From NCBI GenBank assembly GCA_018265835.1, contig JABLYK010000064.1:1-6306 (forward strand): a stretch of 6,306 nt of DNA, written 5' to 3'. The notes below the pieces were generated by a model that worked only from the letters and a program-made list of their open reading frames with translations, made no database searches and was not told the origin of the DNA. The position numbers and the translations under genes were made by a program. The stretch is from Oscillospiraceae bacterium (GTDB lineage Bacteria > Bacillota > Clostridia > Oscillospirales > Oscillospiraceae). Positions 1 to 5,787 of the stretch are shown piece after piece (positions within the stretch are counted from its first letter, which is position 1; each line of letters starts with the position of its first letter).

Positions 1-286
1 TGACAGTGCCGGTCAATCCCGTACCGCTTGCGGTACGGGATGACCTTGCGCTGTCCCCCCCCGCATCTTCGAACCGAAGCCCAGCGAAGCGGGTTCGGGT
101 CGATAAGGAAGAATGACAGTGCCGGTCAATCCCGTACCGCTTGCGGTACGGGATGACCTTGCGCTGTCCCCCCCCGCATCTTCGAACCGAAGCCCAGCGA
201 AGCGGGTTCGGGTCGATAAGGAAGAATGACAGTGCCGGTCAATCCCGTACCGCTTGCGGTACGGGATGACCTTGCGCTGCCATTCT
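1..286. repeat. Tandem 113-bp hairpin repeat array (two full units plus a partial)
   Basis: Two consecutive 113-bp units (1-113 and 114-226) look identical, and a third begins at 227 and ends near 286. Each unit starts with a long imperfect hairpin of about 55 nt. Its inner stem is TCCCGTACCG / CGGTACGGGA around a CTTG loop, flanked by GGTCA / TGACC and by TGACAG at the outer end. In units 1 and 2 the hairpin runs into eight C residues and a 50-bp spacer with its own short inverted repeat (CGAACC / GGTTCG). The third copy instead ends in CTGCCATTCT, close to the complement of AGAATGACAG at its start, which gives a 64-bp palindromic unit at 223-286. The window begins inside the array, so more copies may lie upstream. 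No plausible gene was seen here. Confidence 0.9.
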
Positions 287-309
287 GACGCCGTGACAAA
301 GAAAAACAC

Positions 310-338
310 TTGACACCGGGCGCGAAAAGGACTATAAT
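310..338 (+). promoter_or_regulatory. Sigma-A type promoter for the ylxM-ffh operon
   Basis: A perfect -35 box TTGACA (310-315) and a perfect -10 box TATAAT (333-338) are separated by exactly 17 nt. Transcription should start near 345, which gives a leader of about 40 nt before the ylxM start. It lies just downstream of the repeat array and is the only consensus promoter seen ahead of the cluster, so it probably drives ylxM-ffh and possibly the genes beyond. Confidence 0.9.
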
Positions 339-344
339 AACCGG

Positions 345-370
345 GCTGTAAAGGAAAAACGTTTTACAGC
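345..370 (+). promoter_or_regulatory. Leader hairpin next to the ylxM ribosome binding site
   Basis: GCTGTAAA (345-352) and TTTACAGC (363-370) form an 8-bp stem with a 10-nt loop. The stem begins at the predicted transcript 5' end and stops directly before the Shine-Dalgarno sequence GGGGAGG (371-377). A 5'-terminal hairpin could protect the mRNA or affect ribosome access. The structure is visible, but its role is inferred. Confidence 0.5.
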
Positions 371-385
371 GGGGAGGCGAAAACC

Positions 386-736
386 GTGACGGACGATACC
401 GTGATGCGCACGATGCTGTTCGATTTTTACGGCGAGCTGCTGACCGAAAAGCAGCGCGAATACTTCGACCTCCACTACAATGCCGACCTCTCGCTGGCGG
501 AGATCGCCGAGCGCACGGGCATTTCGCGCCAGGGCGTGTGGGACATCATCCGCCGCGCCGAGGCGACGCTGCGCGAGACGGAGGAAAAAACCGGGCTTGT
601 CCGGCGCTACGGCGCGCAGCGCGAGACCATTGCCGCGATCGAAGCGAAGCTCACGCGGTTGGAGACCGGGACGGACGGCGAGACCCGGCGGCTCGTGCAG
701 GACATCCGGCAGGAGCTGCAAGCGTTGAAAGGATAA
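386..736 (+). CDS. ylxM: YlxM family DNA-binding protein, SRP-associated (UPF0122)
   Basis: This 116-residue protein matches the YlxM/p13 family, a small sigma-like helix-turn-helix protein encoded next to ffh in many Firmicutes and reported to associate with the signal recognition particle. The N-terminal part shows the family pattern (FDFYGELLTEKQREYF, about residues 12-27). A helix-turn-helix follows at about residues 34-60, with LAEIAERTGISRQGV as its core, and the C-terminal third is a charged helix. The start is GTG at 386, supported by GGGGAGG eight nt upstream; an ATG at 404 would lose conserved residues and lacks such a site. The stop lies five nt before the ffh start, so the two are probably translationally coupled. 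The family is clear, while the molecular role in this organism is inferred. Confidence 0.9.
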   Translation: MTDDTVMRTMLFDFYGELLTEKQREYFDLHYNADLSLAEIAERTGISRQGVWDIIRRAEATLRETEEKTGLVRRYGAQRETIAAIEAKLTRLETGTDGETRRLVQDIRQELQALKG

Positions 737-741
737 ACATT

Positions 742-2124
742 ATGGCATTTGAATCCCTGTCGGATAAACTTTCCGAGGCGTTCAAGCGCCTGCGCGGCAA
801 GGGCCGGCTCACCGAGGCCGACGTCAAGGAGGCCATGCGCGAGGTCAAGCTCGCCCTGCTCGAGGCGGACGTCAACTTCAAGGTCGTCAAGGACTTTGTA
901 AAAAAGGTGACCGAACGCGCCACCGGCGCGGATGTGCTCGAAAGCCTCTCCCCGGCGCAGATGGTCATCAAGATCGTCAACGAGGAGCTTTGCGCCCTCA
1001 TGGGCAGCGAAAACCAGAAGCTGAACATCAGCTCCAAGTCGCCGAGCGTCGTGATGCTCGTCGGCCTGCAGGGCGCGGGCAAGACGACCAACGGCGCGAA
1101 GCTCGCCGGGCTGATGAAAAAGCAGGGCAAGCGCCCGCTGCTCGTCGCGTGCGACGTGTACCGCCCCGCGGCGATCAAGCAGCTGGAAACCGTCGGCGCG
1201 CAGCTCGACATCCCCGTGTTCCAGATGGGACAGGGCGACCCGGTCGAGATCGCCAAAGCCGGCATCGAGCACGCCCGCAAGCACGGCAACGACCTCGTGT
1301 TTCTCGACACGGCCGGCCGCCTGCACATCGACGAGGCGCTCATGACCGAGCTGCAGAACATCAAGGCGGCGGTCGAGCCGGCGGAGATCCTGCTCGTGAT
1401 TGACGCGATGATCGGTCAGGACGCGGTCGCCACGGCGACGGCGTTTGACGAGGCGCTGGACGTCACCGGCGTTATGCTCACGAAGCTTGACGGCGACGCG
1501 CGCGGCGGCGCCGCGCTCTCGATCAAGGCGCTCACCGGCAAGCCCATCAAGTTCGCCGGCATCGGCGAGAAGCTCGACCAGATCGAGCCGTTCCACCCCG
1601 ACCGCATGGCGGGCCGCATCCTCGGCATGGGCGACGTGCTCACGCTCATCGAGAAGGCGGAGCAGAATCTCGACCAGAAAAAGGCCGAGGAGATGGCCGA
1701 GCGCCTGCGCCAGAACAAATTCACGCTCACGGATTACTACGATCAGCTCCAGTCGCTCAAGGGCATGGGCTCGATGCAGGATCTGGCCGGGATGATCCCC
1801 GGCGTGGACGCCAAGGCGCTGCAGGGCGCGCAGGTGGACGAAAAGGCGCTCTCGCGCATCGAGGCGATCATCCAGTCGATGACGCCGCACGAGCGCGACA
1901 ATCCGAACGTGCTGAACAGCAGCCGCAAAAAGCGCATCGCCGCGGGCAGCGGCACGAGCGTGGTGGAGATCAACAAGCTGCTCAAGCAGTTTGAGCTGAT
2001 GCAGACGCTCACCAAGCAGCTCGCCGGAAACAGCAAGGCCATGAAGCGCATGGGCAAAAAGGGCATGGGCGGACTCGGCGGCCTGTTCGGCGGCGGCGGA
2101 CGCGGGAGACCCTACGGGTTTTAA
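742..2124 (+). CDS. ffh: Signal recognition particle protein Ffh (SRP54)
   Basis: Ffh is the SRP GTPase: it binds signal sequences emerging from the ribosome and, with SRP RNA and the receptor FtsY, delivers nascent chains to the membrane translocon. The 460-residue product has normal family length. An N-terminal helical N domain (about 1-95) precedes the GTPase domain with the P-loop GLQGAGKTT (108-116), DTAGR (189-193) and TKLDGD (247-252). The methionine-rich M domain follows (about 320-440), including the SRP-RNA-binding signature RIAAGSG (398-404). The tail is rich in Gly and Met, as is common. The ATG at 742 is preceded by AAAGGA, eight nt away and overlapping the end of ylxM. A longer upstream reading frame exists but runs through ylxM and lacks family similarity. 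No SRP RNA gene was recognised in this window. Confidence 0.98.
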   Translation: MAFESLSDKLSEAFKRLRGKGRLTEADVKEAMREVKLALLEADVNFKVVKDFVKKVTERATGADVLESLSPAQMVIKIVNEELCALMGSENQKLNISSKSPSVVMLVGLQGAGKTTNGAKLAGLMKKQGKRPLLVACDVYRPAAIKQLETVGAQLDIPVFQMGQGDPVEIAKAGIEHARKHGNDLVFLDTAGRLHIDEALMTELQNIKAAVEPAEILLVIDAMIGQDAVATATAFDEALDVTGVMLTKLDGDARGGAALSIKALTGKPIKFAGIGEKLDQIEPFHPDRMAGRILGMGDVLTLIEKAEQNLDQKKAEEMAERLRQNKFTLTDYYDQLQSLKGMGSMQDLAGMIPGVDAKALQGAQVDEKALSRIEAIIQSMTPHERDNPNVLNSSRKKRIAAGSGTSVVEINKLLKQFELMQTLTKQLAGNSKAMKRMGKKGMGGLGGLFGGGGRGRPYGF

Positions 2125-2130
2125 GAGTTT

Positions 2131-2213
2131 CGTTTTGCAACCACTTCGTTGGGTTGCAAAACGCCTCGCAGAGTTTCGCCGCGCACGGCGAAAGAAAATC
2201 GAATCATTTTTTC
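2131..2213 (-). repeat. 12-bp hairpin plus degenerate inverted copy of the 90-bp repeat
   Basis: The ffh-rpsP gap opens with a perfect 12-bp stem (CGTTTTGCAACC 2131-2142, GGTTGCAAAACG 2152-2163, 9-nt loop) that has no T-tract, so it is not a standard terminator. Directly after it, 2164-2213 resembles the reverse complement of the downstream half of the repeats at 2862-2951 and 4828-4917. It shares CCTCGCAGAGTTTCGCCG, the GGCGAAAGAAAAT block and the T-run. Its hairpin stem is shorter (TTTCGCCG / CGGCGAAA, 8 bp, loop CGCA), and the other half of the repeat is missing or diverged. I read it as a decayed inverted copy. Confidence 0.7.
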
Positions 2214-2283
2214 GAAGCATAAGCTTTCTACGCCCGACCGGGCGCGGAGATAGACACAGAACAATTAATGGAGGTGAAGATAC

Positions 2284-2523
2284 ATGGTCAAGATCAGACT
2301 TCGCAGAATGGGCGCGAAGAAGAATCCCTACTACCGCATCGTGGTCGCGGATTCCCGCTCTCCCCGCGACGGCAGATGCATTGAGGAGATCGGCTCCTAT
2401 GATCCGCTGGCGGAAGGCGTCCAGATCAAGGTGAACGCCGAGCGCGCAAAGTACTGGATCGACAACGGCGCGCAGCCGACCGATACCGTTCGCGCATTGC
2501 TCAAGAAAGCTGCAGCCGAATAA
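2284..2523 (+). CDS. rpsP: 30S ribosomal protein S16
   Basis: S16 is a small-subunit protein that binds 16S rRNA and helps assemble the 30S body. The 79-residue product has the normal bacterial length and the characteristic N-terminus MVKIRLRRMGAKKNPYYRIV, followed by VADSRSPRDGR, IGSYDP and RAKYWIDNGAQPTDTV. The start is well fixed by GGAGGTG (2271-2277), six nt ahead of the ATG. It keeps its usual Firmicutes position between ffh and the KH-domain gene. No convincing separate promoter was seen in the 159-nt gap upstream. A small GC-rich hairpin (CGCCC / GGGCG, 2232-2245) lies in that leader. Confidence 0.98.
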   Translation: MVKIRLRRMGAKKNPYYRIVVADSRSPRDGRCIEEIGSYDPLAEGVQIKVNAERAKYWIDNGAQPTDTVRALLKKAAAE

Positions 2524-2539
2524 GGAGTATGAACCGGCA

Positions 2540-2770
2540 ATGAAAGAGCTACTGACCTATATCGTACAGAACCTCGTGGACAAACCGGACGAGGTTTCTG
2601 TGACCGAGCGCGAGGCCGACGGCGAAACCGTATTTGAAGTGCGGGTGGCCGACGGCGACATGGGCAAGGTCATCGGCCGGCAGGGCCGGATCGTCAAGGA
2701 GATCCGCATCCTGATGAAGGCCGTCGCCCAGAGAAAGGGCAAAAAAGTATCGGTTGAAATCATGGACTGA
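2540..2770 (+). CDS. khpA: KH-domain RNA-binding protein KhpA (YlqC family)
   Basis: This 76-residue single KH-domain protein matches KhpA/YlqC, an RNA chaperone-like protein that pairs with KhpB in several Firmicutes and affects cell division and envelope growth there. The RNA-binding GxxG loop is visible as GRQG (46-49) within GKVIGRQGRIVKEI, and the protein ends in a beta strand (KKVSVEIMD), typical of the family. It starts 16 nt after the rpsP stop codon. The likely Shine-Dalgarno AAGGAG overlaps that stop, with a rather long 12-nt spacing. Function is assigned by family; nothing in the sequence shows the RNA targets. Confidence 0.95.
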   Translation: MKELLTYIVQNLVDKPDEVSVTEREADGETVFEVRVADGDMGKVIGRQGRIVKEIRILMKAVAQRKGKKVSVEIMD

Positions 2771-2771
2771 A

Positions 2772-2812
2772 TTCATGACGGCATAGGGGACATTCCCCTA
2801 TGCCGTCATGAA
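2772..2812. repeat. Perfect 19-bp palindrome with 3-nt loop
   Basis: The arms 2772-2790 and 2794-2812 are exact reverse complements around the loop CAT; the inner part reads TAGGGGA / TCCCCTA. It begins one base after the khpA stop codon. No T-tract follows on the plus strand, and its complement has none either, so it is not a textbook intrinsic terminator. It could be an mRNA 3'-end stabiliser, a processing site or a palindromic repeat insertion. A second inverted repeat (CGGCTTTC 2821-2828, GAAAGCCG 2858-2865), with an inner GCAGCG / CGCTGC hairpin, follows and runs into the 90-bp repeat. Confidence 0.85.
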
Positions 2813-2861
2813 GGGGTTCACGGCTTTCTGCAGCGCACTCGCTGCGCTCGCACGTTTGAAA

Positions 2862-2951
2862 GCCGAGAAGTGTTTTTTCCGCCGCACATGTCGCCGGAAA
2901 AAACGGATTGAATTTTCTTTCGCCGCTTCCGAGCGGCGAAACTCTGCGAGG
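2862..2951 (+). repeat. 90-bp two-hairpin repeat, copy 1
   Basis: This copy lies between khpA and rimM and matches 4828-4917 at 84 of 90 positions by eye, without gaps. Hairpin A pairs GTTTTTTCCG (2872-2881) with CGGAAAAAAC (2895-2904) around a 13-nt loop containing CACATGT. Hairpin B pairs TTTCGCCGCT (2918-2927) with AGCGGCGAAA (2932-2941) around TCCG. The unit ends in CTCTGCGAGG. It has no coding potential of its own. The rest of the gap, up to the rimM ribosome binding site, holds a GC-rich stretch and nothing else recognised. Confidence 0.88.
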
Positions 2952-3008
2952 CGGAGGGCGGGGCGAATTCCCGCCATTTTTTGTATCCTGAAACGAGAGG
3001 TTTTACCC

Positions 3009-3494
3009 ATGAAGCAACAGTATCTGGAGGCCGGAAAGATCACGAACACGCACGGGGTGCGCGGCGAGGTGCGCATCACGCCGTGGGCGGACAGCGCGGC
3101 GTTTCTGCGCGGCTTCCGTACCTTTTATATCGACGGGCAGCCCGTCCGGGTGCTGCGCAGCCGGGTGCACAAAACCCAGCTCATCGCGCAGCTCGAGGGC
3201 TATGACGACGTGAACGCCGCCATGACGCTGAAAAACAAGGTCATTCACATCGACCGCGCGGACGCGAAGCTCCCGGAGGGGCGGTATTTCCAGCAGGATC
3301 TGCTGGGGATGCGCGTCGTGTCCGACGCGGGCGAGGCGCTCGGCGAGCTGGCCGACGTGCTGGATCTGCCGCAGGGCAGCGTCTTCGTGGTGCGCGGTGC
3401 GCGGGAAATCCTCATCCCCGACGTGCCGGAGTTTCTTTTGAACATTGACGCGGAGCGCGGCGAGATCACCGTGCATCTGCTCGAAGGGATGTGA
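3009..3494 (+). CDS. rimM: Ribosome maturation factor RimM
   Basis: RimM binds S19 and helps mature the head of the 30S subunit. The 161-residue product is near the usual length of about 170. The N-terminal RimM barrel shows the typical start LEAGKITNTHGVRGEVRITP (about 6-25). The C-terminal PRC-barrel runs from about residue 92, with DLLGMRV, LGELADVLDLPQGSVFVV and ILIPDVPEFLLNID, and ends in the common LLEGM. The start at 3009 is supported by GAGAGG (2995-3000), eight nt upstream. An in-frame ATG at 2808 would add 67 residues encoded by repeat DNA and is rejected. The trmD start follows only four nt after the stop, so the two are almost certainly coupled. Confidence 0.96.
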   Translation: MKQQYLEAGKITNTHGVRGEVRITPWADSAAFLRGFRTFYIDGQPVRVLRSRVHKTQLIAQLEGYDDVNAAMTLKNKVIHIDRADAKLPEGRYFQQDLLGMRVVSDAGEALGELADVLDLPQGSVFVVRGAREILIPDVPEFLLNIDAERGEITVHLLEGM

Positions 3495-3498
3495 CGCC

Positions 3499-4800
3499 AT
3501 GGACACGATGCGCATCGACATTCTCACGCTCTTTCCCGACTCCATGCGCGCCGTGCTCGGCGAGAGCATCCTTGGCCGCGCGGCGCAGCGGGGCATTCTC
3601 GACATCCGCTGCCACCAGATCCGGGACTACACCGAAAACCGCCAGAAGCAGGTGGACGACTATCCCTACGGCGGCGGCTGGGGGCAGATCATGATGGCGC
3701 AGCCGCTCAAATCCTGTCTCGACGCCGTGATGCAGGACGCGGAGGCGCGCCGCAGCCGCGTGATCTACCTGTCCCCGCAGGGGCAGCCCTTCACGCAGGA
3801 GAAGGCGAAGCAGCTCAAGCGCGACTATGACCATCTCGTGCTGGTCTGCGGCCACTACGAGGGTGTGGACGAGCGCTTTGTTGAGGCGTGCGTGGACGAG
3901 GAGATCTCCCTCGGCGACTTTGTGCTCACCGGCGGCGAGATCGCGGCCATGGCCGTGGCCGACTGCGTGTGCCGCATGGTGCCGGGCGTGCTCGCGGACG
4001 AGGCGTGCTACACCGGCGAGAGCCACTGGGACGGGCTGCTGGAATACCCGCAGTACACGCGCCCGGAGGTCTGGGAGGGGCGCGCCGTGCCGGAGGTGCT
4101 GCGCGGCGGCAACCACGCGGAGATCGAGACGTGGCGGCGGCAGAAGAGTCTGGAGCGCACGATGGACAAGCGCCCCGACCTGTTCCGCGCATTCCGCCCG
4201 GATGCGGCGGATCAGAAGCTGATCGCCCGCATCCAAAAGCAGCGCAGCCGCCGGAAGCTCTCGCACCCGGCCGTGTGCCGCGCTGCGGCGGAGGACGATC
4301 TTCCCGCCATCCTCGAAATCGTACGCCAGGCGAAAAACTACCTGCGCCGCCACCGCGTCGATCAGTGGCAGGGCGAATACCCGACGGAGGCCGTGTTCCG
4401 CGCCGACATCGCGCGCGGGGAGTGCTACGTGCTGGACTACGACGGCGAGGTCGCGGGCATGTTCACGCTGTCCGCGCAGCCGGAGGCGGCTTACGCCGCG
4501 CTCACGGACGGGAAGTGGCACAGCGGGGAGGACTACTGCGTGCTGCACCGCAACGCCGTGCGCGCCGATTTTCGCGGCACAGGCGTGTCGGACACGATGC
4601 TGCAGGCCGTGGAGGCGCTGACGCGGCAGCGCGGCTGCACCGCCGTGCGCGTGGACACACACCGCAAAAATCAGGGGCAGCTCCGGCTGCTGAAGGGGCA
4701 CGGCTACCGCTACTGCGGCAACATTCTGGTCGCTTCCGAGCCGGGGCACGACCCGCGACGGCAGGCGTTTGAGAAAATCCTCAAAATGCAAGCATTTTGA
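3499..4800 (+). CDS. trmD: TrmD tRNA (m1G37) methyltransferase fused to a C-terminal GNAT acetyltransferase
   Basis: The 433-residue product is far longer than ordinary TrmD (about 240-255). Residues 1 to about 245 are TrmD, the knotted SpoU/TrmD-type enzyme that methylates G37 of tRNA with S-adenosylmethionine to prevent +1 frameshifting. Visible motifs are DILTLFP, DDYPYGGGWGQ (53-63), CGHYEGVDER (117-126), ISLGDFVLTGGE (136-147), R159 before PGVL, and LLEYPQYTRP (180-189). After a basic linker (about 230-255), residues 257-433 read as a GNAT acyltransferase: an N-terminal DLPAILEI helix, the acetyl-CoA loop RGTGVS (359-364, a variant of RxxGxG/A), VDTHRKNQGQLRLL, and GYRYCG near the end. 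The reading frame is continuous through the junction. The ATG at 3499 follows AAGGG at 10-nt spacing; the family start may align with Met4 (3508), which has no good ribosome site. Position 174 is Glu where E. coli has catalytic Asp169. The acetylation substrate cannot be told from sequence. Confidence 0.93.
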   Translation: MDTMRIDILTLFPDSMRAVLGESILGRAAQRGILDIRCHQIRDYTENRQKQVDDYPYGGGWGQIMMAQPLKSCLDAVMQDAEARRSRVIYLSPQGQPFTQEKAKQLKRDYDHLVLVCGHYEGVDERFVEACVDEEISLGDFVLTGGEIAAMAVADCVCRMVPGVLADEACYTGESHWDGLLEYPQYTRPEVWEGRAVPEVLRGGNHAEIETWRRQKSLERTMDKRPDLFRAFRPDAADQKLIARIQKQRSRRKLSHPAVCRAAAEDDLPAILEIVRQAKNYLRRHRVDQWQGEYPTEAVFRADIARGECYVLDYDGEVAGMFTLSAQPEAAYAALTDGKWHSGEDYCVLHRNAVRADFRGTGVSDTMLQAVEALTRQRGCTAVRVDTHRKNQGQLRLLKGHGYRYCGNILVASEPGHDPRRQAFEKILKMQAF

Positions 4801-4827
4801 TGAGGGGCTTGCGGCCCGCTGCAGCAG

Positions 4828-4917
4828 GCCGAGAAGTGTTTTTTCCACCGCACATGTCGCTGGAAAAAACGGATTGGAATTTATTTCGCCGCTTCCGAGC
4901 GGCGAAACTCTACGAGG
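4828..4917 (+). repeat. 90-bp two-hairpin repeat, copy 2
   Basis: This copy fills most of the trmD-rsmA gap. Hairpin A pairs GTTTTTTCCA (4838-4847) with TGGAAAAAAC (4861-4870) around the same 13-nt loop as copy 1. The G-C pair closing the loop in copy 1 is A-T here, a two-sided change that preserves pairing. Hairpin B (TTTCGCCGCT / AGCGGCGAAA, loop TCCG) is identical. The final CTACGAGG supplies the likely rsmA Shine-Dalgarno. Upstream, 4801-4827 holds only a GC-rich near-palindrome around GCTGCAGC. Confidence 0.88.
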
Positions 4918-4926
4918 TTCACCACT

Positions 4927-5787
4927 ATGCAACTGACAAATCCAACGGAGATCAAATCGCTGCTCGCGCGGCACGGGTTCCGGTTCTCCAAGGCGATGGG
5001 ACAGAACTTCCTCACCGCCGCGTGGGTGCCGGAGCGCATCGCACAGGAGGCCGTGCCCGACGCCGGCACCGGCGTGCTGGAGGTTGGCCCCGGCGTCGGC
5101 TGCCTGACGGCGGAGCTGTCCCGGCGCGCGGGGAAGGTCGTGGCCGTGGAGCTGGACGAGCGCCTGCGCCCGATCCTTGCGGAGACGCTCTCCGGCTGCG
5201 CAAACGTCGAGCTGGTGTTCGGCGACGTGCTGAAGCTCGACCTGCCCGCGCTCGTGCGCGAGCGGCTGGCGCCGCTGCGCCCCGTCGTGTGCGCGAACCT
5301 GCCGTATAACGTCACGTCGCCGCTGCTTGCGGCGTTTCTGGAGTCCGGGTGCTTTGCGGAGATCACCGTCATGGTGCAGCGTGAGGTGGCGCACCGGCTG
5401 TGCGCCCGCGCCGGCACGGCGGACTACGGCGCGTTCACCGTGTTCACGCAGTGGCACGCCGAGCCGGAGATCCTGTTCGACGTGGCGCCCGGCTGCTTTC
5501 TGCCCGCGCCCAAGGTGACGAGCAGCGTCGTGCGCCTGCGGGTGCGCACCGCGCCGCCGGTTGCGGTGGCGGACGAGAAGCTGCTGTTCGCCGTCGTGCG
5601 CGCGGCGTTCAACCAGCGGCGCAAGACGCTCGTGAACGCGCTCTCGTCCGGCCTGCCGGGCTTCGAGAAGGAGACGATCGCCGCCGCTGTCGCGTGCTGC
5701 GGGTTCGATGCGCGCGTTCGCGGCGAGGCGCTCGATCTTGCGGGCTTCGCGGCGCTGGCAAATGCTCTGAAAATGACAGAAAAATAA
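4927..5787 (+). CDS. rsmA: 16S rRNA (adenine1518/1519-N6) dimethyltransferase RsmA (KsgA)
   Basis: RsmA uses S-adenosylmethionine to dimethylate two adjacent adenosines in the 3'-terminal hairpin of 16S rRNA, a late 30S maturation step; its loss gives kasugamycin resistance in many bacteria. The 286-residue length is typical. Motifs in order are KAMGQNFL (22-29), the AdoMet-binding LEVGPGVGCLT (51-61), acidic E75 in VAVELDER, FGD (98-100), catalytic NLPY (124-127), FLPAPKV (191-197) and AFNQRRKTL (227-235). The ATG at 4927 lies nine nt after GAGG (4914-4917), which belongs to the upstream repeat. In many Firmicutes rsmA sits elsewhere (near rnmV), and rplS usually follows trmD, so this neighbourhood is rearranged. 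It is probably the last gene of the operon. Confidence 0.97.
   Translation: MQLTNPTEIKSLLARHGFRFSKAMGQNFLTAAWVPERIAQEAVPDAGTGVLEVGPGVGCLTAELSRRAGKVVAVELDERLRPILAETLSGCANVELVFGDVLKLDLPALVRERLAPLRPVVCANLPYNVTSPLLAAFLESGCFAEITVMVQREVAHRLCARAGTADYGAFTVFTQWHAEPEILFDVAPGCFLPAPKVTSSVVRLRVRTAPPVAVADEKLLFAVVRAAFNQRRKTLVNALSSGLPGFEKETIAAAVACCGFDARVRGEALDLAGFAALANALKMTEK

Noticed and set aside
1..286. CRISPR array interpretation of the left repeats
   Set aside because: The 113-bp units are identical throughout, including the parts that would be spacers, so there are no variable spacers; the hairpin core also occurs singly elsewhere.
13..309. 98-codon minus-strand frame across the left repeat array
   Set aside because: It is encoded by the 113-bp tandem repeats, whose length is not a multiple of three, so the same repeat is read in different frames. 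There is no ribosome site logic or family similarity.
607..2220. 537-codon reading frame on the minus strand opposite ffh
   Set aside because: It is the antisense shadow of a GC-rich gene; its composition is Arg/Leu/His/Ala-rich with no family motifs, and ffh on the other strand is certain.
2529..2543. Four-codon micro-frame ending in an ATGA overlap with the khpA start
   Set aside because: Its start lies only one nt from the AAGGAG site, too close for initiation. The overlap is probably chance.
2808..3008. N-terminal extension of rimM from an upstream in-frame ATG
   Set aside because: The extension is translated palindrome and repeat sequence, and RimM homologues start at the position of 3009, which has its own ribosome binding site.
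3466..5457. 663-codon reading frame on the minus strand opposite trmD and rsmA
   Set aside because: It spans two real genes and a repeat, has low-complexity composition rich in Arg, His, Ala and Val, and has no recognisable domain. Its length follows from the high GC3 of the sense genes.
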